Shown here piece by piece: positions 5,693-7,977 of a stretch of DNA of 7,977 bases (its first letter is position 1; each line of letters starts with the position of its first letter). The stretch lies in the NCBI GenBank assembly GCA_903832105.1, contig CAILAO010000981.1:1-7977 (forward strand). Reading direction: 5' to 3'. The stretch is from an uncultured Pseudomonadota bacterium. Its GTDB lineage: Bacteria; Bdellovibrionota_B; Oligoflexia; Oligoflexales; CAILAO01. The notes below the pieces were generated by a model. That model had not been told where the DNA came from and searched no databases. It saw only the letters and a list, made by a program, of their open reading frames with translations. The position numbers and the translations under genes were made by a program.

Positions 5693-7977
5693 ATGTTTTT
5701 TAAATATCTCTTAATAACAAGTTTGCTATTGTTTGGCACATTTTCATTTGCCAGTCCTTTCGATTTTTCTTACTCAGGAAGGCTTACGAAAGATAACGGC
5801 GAACCTGTCGAAGGATCCGTCAATCTTCAGGTTAAATTCTACCGTGTTTTAACCGGAGGGGAACCGATATCGGTTGAAATTCCGATCTTTTCCGACATCA
5901 CCTTGGCTCAAGGGGTTTTTTATCTGGATTTTGGTGGTTTAACAGATGCTAAATACCATCAAATATTTTCAATGACAGAGCCCACGTTTATCGAGATAAC
6001 AGACGTTATTAATAACATCACCTATCCAAGGCAGAAATTCAGCATCGTTCCCTTCGCATTAAAAGTTCCGATCGATGATCAAACTATCGGATATAATTTT
6101 GATGGAAAGCTCACGTTAAAAAACACCGCAGAAGCAGGAATCGCTATGGTCGCTGCGATTAATTCTTCGAGCGGTGCAACTCTCAGCACGGGATCGCTTC
6201 CTAATCTTTCCGGTGATGTATCTGGACCTGTCACAAGTGCTTCAGTCGATAAAATCAGAGGTCGGACGATCTCCGATCAGCCGCCTAATAACGGAGAATT
6301 TCTCTCTTGGGATGGCTCGTCATCATCATGGAAACCAGCGGGAGTGGAGGGAGCCTCGGGAGGAACTGTGACCCAGGTGGTTACAGGTACGGGTTTAACC
6401 GGTGGCCCGATCACGGCATCCGGCACGATCTCAATCGCAAATCTTGGCGTCAATACGGCGCAGATCAATACCGGCGCTGTGACGCCTGCGAAGATCGCAG
6501 CTTGTGCTGACGGCCAGATTCTGAAGATGTCAGGTTCCACTAACTGGGTATGTACCGATGATAACATTGGGACGGTGACTTCGGTCACTGCAGCAGCTCC
6601 TCTTACGAGTTCAGGCGGCGCAGCGCCGCAAATATCCGTTTCGGGACAAATCGCCATCGCTAATGGCGGTACAGGAGCTGCTACTAAGACCGCAGGATTC
6701 GATGCGCTTTCGCCGCTCACTACAAAAGGTGATTTAATTACACGAGATGGTTCAAACAACGCGAGATTAGGTGTAGGGACGAACGGTCAAGTGCTTACTG
6801 CGGATTCAACTCAAACCGTTGGAGTCAAGTGGAGCACTCCAACAACGGGAACCGTCACTTCTGTGACGGCTTCATCTCCCGTTTTAAGTAGCGGAGGAGC
6901 AGCCCCCGATATCAGCATCACTCAGGCAGATGCCACACATGATGGGTATCTCTCTCAAGCAGATTGGAGTGCTTTTAATGGGAAGCAAGCCGCAGGAAGT
7001 TATGTCACAACATCAAGATCGGTATCGACGGGAACAGGACTTTCGGGAGGCGGTGATCTAACTTCGGATAGAACTATTTCTCTTACAAGCACCGCAGTCA
7101 CAGCAGGAAGCTACACCAAAGCAAGTATTACGGTGGACGCTCAAGGACGGCTTACCGGCGCTTCAAGTGGTTCTGTTACCGCCGGAGATATTCCCGCTGG
7201 AGTTGATGCGGCCAAGATTGGAGGAGGAGGAGTTGACAATACTGAGTTTGGATACCTTGACGGCGTGACATCCGCCATTCAAACTCAGCTCAATGCAAGA
7301 GCTTCAAGCTCGCATACGCAAGCCGCAACAACGATAGGCGGTGGCACGGTGAGTGATACAGAGTTCGGTTATATCGATGGTGTGACAAGTGCGATCCAAA
7401 CCCAGCTTGATGGAAAAGTCGCAGGGCCAGCTTCGGCTACTGACAATGCAATTGTTCGGTTTGACGGCACGACCGGAAAGCTTGTGCAAAATTCTGGTGT
7501 TGTGATCGACGATTCGGGGAATATCGGCATTGGGACGACAAGCCCTGGCCGTAGTCTTGTCGTCAACAACGCCAGCATCACAAGCAGTGATACCGTCGCT
7601 TCGTTTTTGACCCCAAACCTAGCAAATGACGGCCGATCGGCTCTGTTCATAGGCAAAGCCGAAAGCTCGAACAACGCCGGATATATCGGGTTTATTCCGA
7701 GATCCACGGCAAACCAGTCTCTACTCACGTTCGGACAATTCGGTGCAGGTGAGCTCATGGTCGTGAGAGGAGACGGCAACGTCGGCATCGGCACGACGAA
7801 TCCAGCCCAAAAGCTACAAGTAGGCACTAGCGGCGATGGTTCCGTCGCTCTCGCTAACGCCTGGAACACGTTCTCAGATATCCGCCTCAAGCGCGATTTG
7901 GTTAAGCTTCCAGAAGCGCTAAATAAACTTGAAGAACTCAATGGTTATTACTATTTCTGGAAAGATGGAGAGGACCA
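5693..7977 (+). CDS. Secreted tail-fibre-like protein with C-terminal peptidase S74 / intramolecular chaperone domain, 3' end cut by window edge
   Basis: The frame is open from ATG 5693 to the right edge (at least 761 residues). Residues 1-20 are a signal peptide with an SFA cleavage site before SPF. Residues 24-125 form the N-terminal domain common to such secreted proteins (YSGRLTKDNGEPVEGSVNL, then PRQKFSIVPFAL at 112-123). A linker follows (PPNNGEFLSWDG), then low-complexity Gly/Thr/Ser repeats like phage tail fibres: GTGLTGG near 232, GTVTSVTA at 293 and 386, GTGLSGGG near 447, TEFGY...DGVTSAIQTQL at 517 and 556, and NxGIGTTxP near 609 and 696. From residue 728, SDIRLKRD opens the S74 domain. 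In this family the domain drives trimer folding and then cuts itself off before this Ser; Ser728 and Lys733 sit in the positions of the dyad I recall from endosialidase. The only two cysteines are 271 and 287. The protein is likely a trimeric surface or extracellular fibre; its target is unknown. A lone gene with a Sec signal argues against a prophage tail gene. Confidence 0.88.
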   Translation, partial: MFFKYLLITSLLLFGTFSFASPFDFSYSGRLTKDNGEPVEGSVNLQVKFYRVLTGGEPISVEIPIFSDITLAQGVFYLDFGGLTDAKYHQIFSMTEPTFIEITDVINNITYPRQKFSIVPFALKVPIDDQTIGYNFDGKLTLKNTAEAGIAMVAAINSSSGATLSTGSLPNLSGDVSGPVTSASVDKIRGRTISDQPPNNGEFLSWDGSSSSWKPAGVEGASGGTVTQVVTGTGLTGGPITASGTISIANLGVNTAQINTGAVTPAKIAACADGQILKMSGSTNWVCTDDNIGTVTSVTAAAPLTSSGGAAPQISVSGQIAIANGGTGAATKTAGFDALSPLTTKGDLITRDGSNNARLGVGTNGQVLTADSTQTVGVKWSTPTTGTVTSVTASSPVLSSGGAAPDISITQADATHDGYLSQADWSAFNGKQAAGSYVTTSRSVSTGTGLSGGGDLTSDRTISLTSTAVTAGSYTKASITVDAQGRLTGASSGSVTAGDIPAGVDAAKIGGGGVDNTEFGYLDGVTSAIQTQLNARASSSHTQAATTIGGGTVSDTEFGYIDGVTSAIQTQLDGKVAGPASATDNAIVRFDGTTGKLVQNSGVVIDDSGNIGIGTTSPGRSLVVNNASITSSDTVASFLTPNLANDGRSALFIGKAESSNNAGYIGFIPRSTANQSLLTFGQFGAGELMVVRGDGNVGIGTTNPAQKLQVGTSGDGSVALANAWNTFSDIRLKRDLVKLPEALNKLEELNGYYYFWKDGED
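6569..6640 (+). repeat. In-protein repeat A, copy 1 (second copy 6848-6919)
   Basis: Codons for residues 293-316 begin GTVTSVTAAAPLTSSGGAAP and match residues 386-409 (GTVTSVTASSPVLSSGGAAP onward) at 18 of 24 positions. This is a beta-rich tail-fibre-type repeat unit. Confidence 0.8.
6848..6919 (+). repeat. In-protein repeat A, copy 2
   Basis: This is the partner of the unit at 6569-6640, in the same frame 279 bases (93 residues) later. Most shared residues use different synonymous codons, so the copies are old or of separate origin rather than a recent slippage. Confidence 0.8.
7217..7300 (+). repeat. In-protein repeat B, copy 1 (second copy 7334-7417)
   Basis: Residues 509-536 (IGGGGVDNTEFGYLDGVTSA onward) match residues 548-575 at 21 of 28 positions, with TEFGY and DGVTSAIQTQL identical. 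The unit recurs at a 117-base (39-residue) spacing. Confidence 0.85.
7334..7417 (+). repeat. In-protein repeat B, copy 2
   Basis: IGGGTVSDTEFGYIDGVTSA onward repeats the unit at 7217-7300. Within the 11 identical residues DGVTSAIQTQL only four codons are the same, so protein sequence is conserved while silent positions have diverged. Confidence 0.85.

Noticed and set aside
5436..5714. Plus-strand open frame of 92 codons from a TTG in the intergenic region
   Set aside because: No ribosome site, rare start, overlaps the well-supported start of the S74 gene by 22 bases, and has no recognisable motif despite a hydrophobic stretch.
6569..7417. Repeats in the S74 gene as a CRISPR array or mobile-element repeats
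   Set aside because: The repeats are in-frame protein repeats with silent divergence, unequal spacing and no palindromic repeat sequence.
7369..7941. Minus-strand 190-codon open frame within the S74 gene
   Set aside because: Antisense shadow of a Gly/Ser/Thr/Ala-rich coding region, which tends to leave the opposite strand open; no ribosome site or known motif. The same applies to 6277-6759.
5693..7977. Prophage tail-fibre gene
   Set aside because: It has a Sec signal peptide and N-terminal secreted-protein domain, and its neighbours are a lipoprotein and transport genes, not phage structural genes; the right side is not visible, so this is not fully excluded.

Overview
The window is about 8 kb of moderate-GC (roughly 45-50%) bacterial DNA. 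It holds five protein-coding genes, two of them cut by the window edges and one cut by an internal junction. It looks like a Gram-negative bacterium: there is a lipoprotein with a lipobox, a signal-peptide protein carrying a phage-tail-fibre-like C-terminus, and a SecD-SecF fusion. Secreted proteins with an N-terminal beta-domain, tail-fibre repeats and an S74 chaperone domain are frequent in Bdellovibrio-like and other deltaproteobacterial-type genomes. That placement is an inference from style only, and I hold it loosely.

Layout. (1) Positions 1-286, minus strand: the N-terminal part of a gas vesicle protein of the GvpJ type, running off the left edge. (2) About 286-292: an abrupt junction. 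The gvpJ start codon sits directly against the interior of a secDF gene whose N-terminus is missing. This is either an assembly chimera or a real rearrangement. (3) 289-2844, plus: the SecD-SecF fusion, a proton-driven helper of Sec protein export, lacking its first membrane segment and the conserved segment just after it. (4) 2872-4347, plus: an APC-family amino acid permease, 27 bases after secDF and probably in the same transcript. (5) 4438-4483: a strong hairpin with a 15-bp perfect stem, placed to terminate transcription from both sides. (6) 4482-5246, minus: a 254-residue lipoprotein I do not recognise. (7) 5247-5692: a divergent intergenic region with candidate promoters for both flanking genes and three 11-base tandem imperfect repeats. 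(8) 5693-7977, plus, running off the right edge: a secreted, repeat-rich protein of at least 761 residues that ends in the start of a peptidase-S74 / intramolecular chaperone domain.

How they fit. secDF and the permease form a membrane-transport pair. The lipoprotein and the S74 protein are divergently transcribed from one 446-bp region and both should be exported, so they may be co-regulated envelope or surface proteins. No RNA genes, insertion sequences or CRISPR arrays were seen. The points most worth checking are the gvpJ/secDF junction and the predicted self-cleaving surface fibre.
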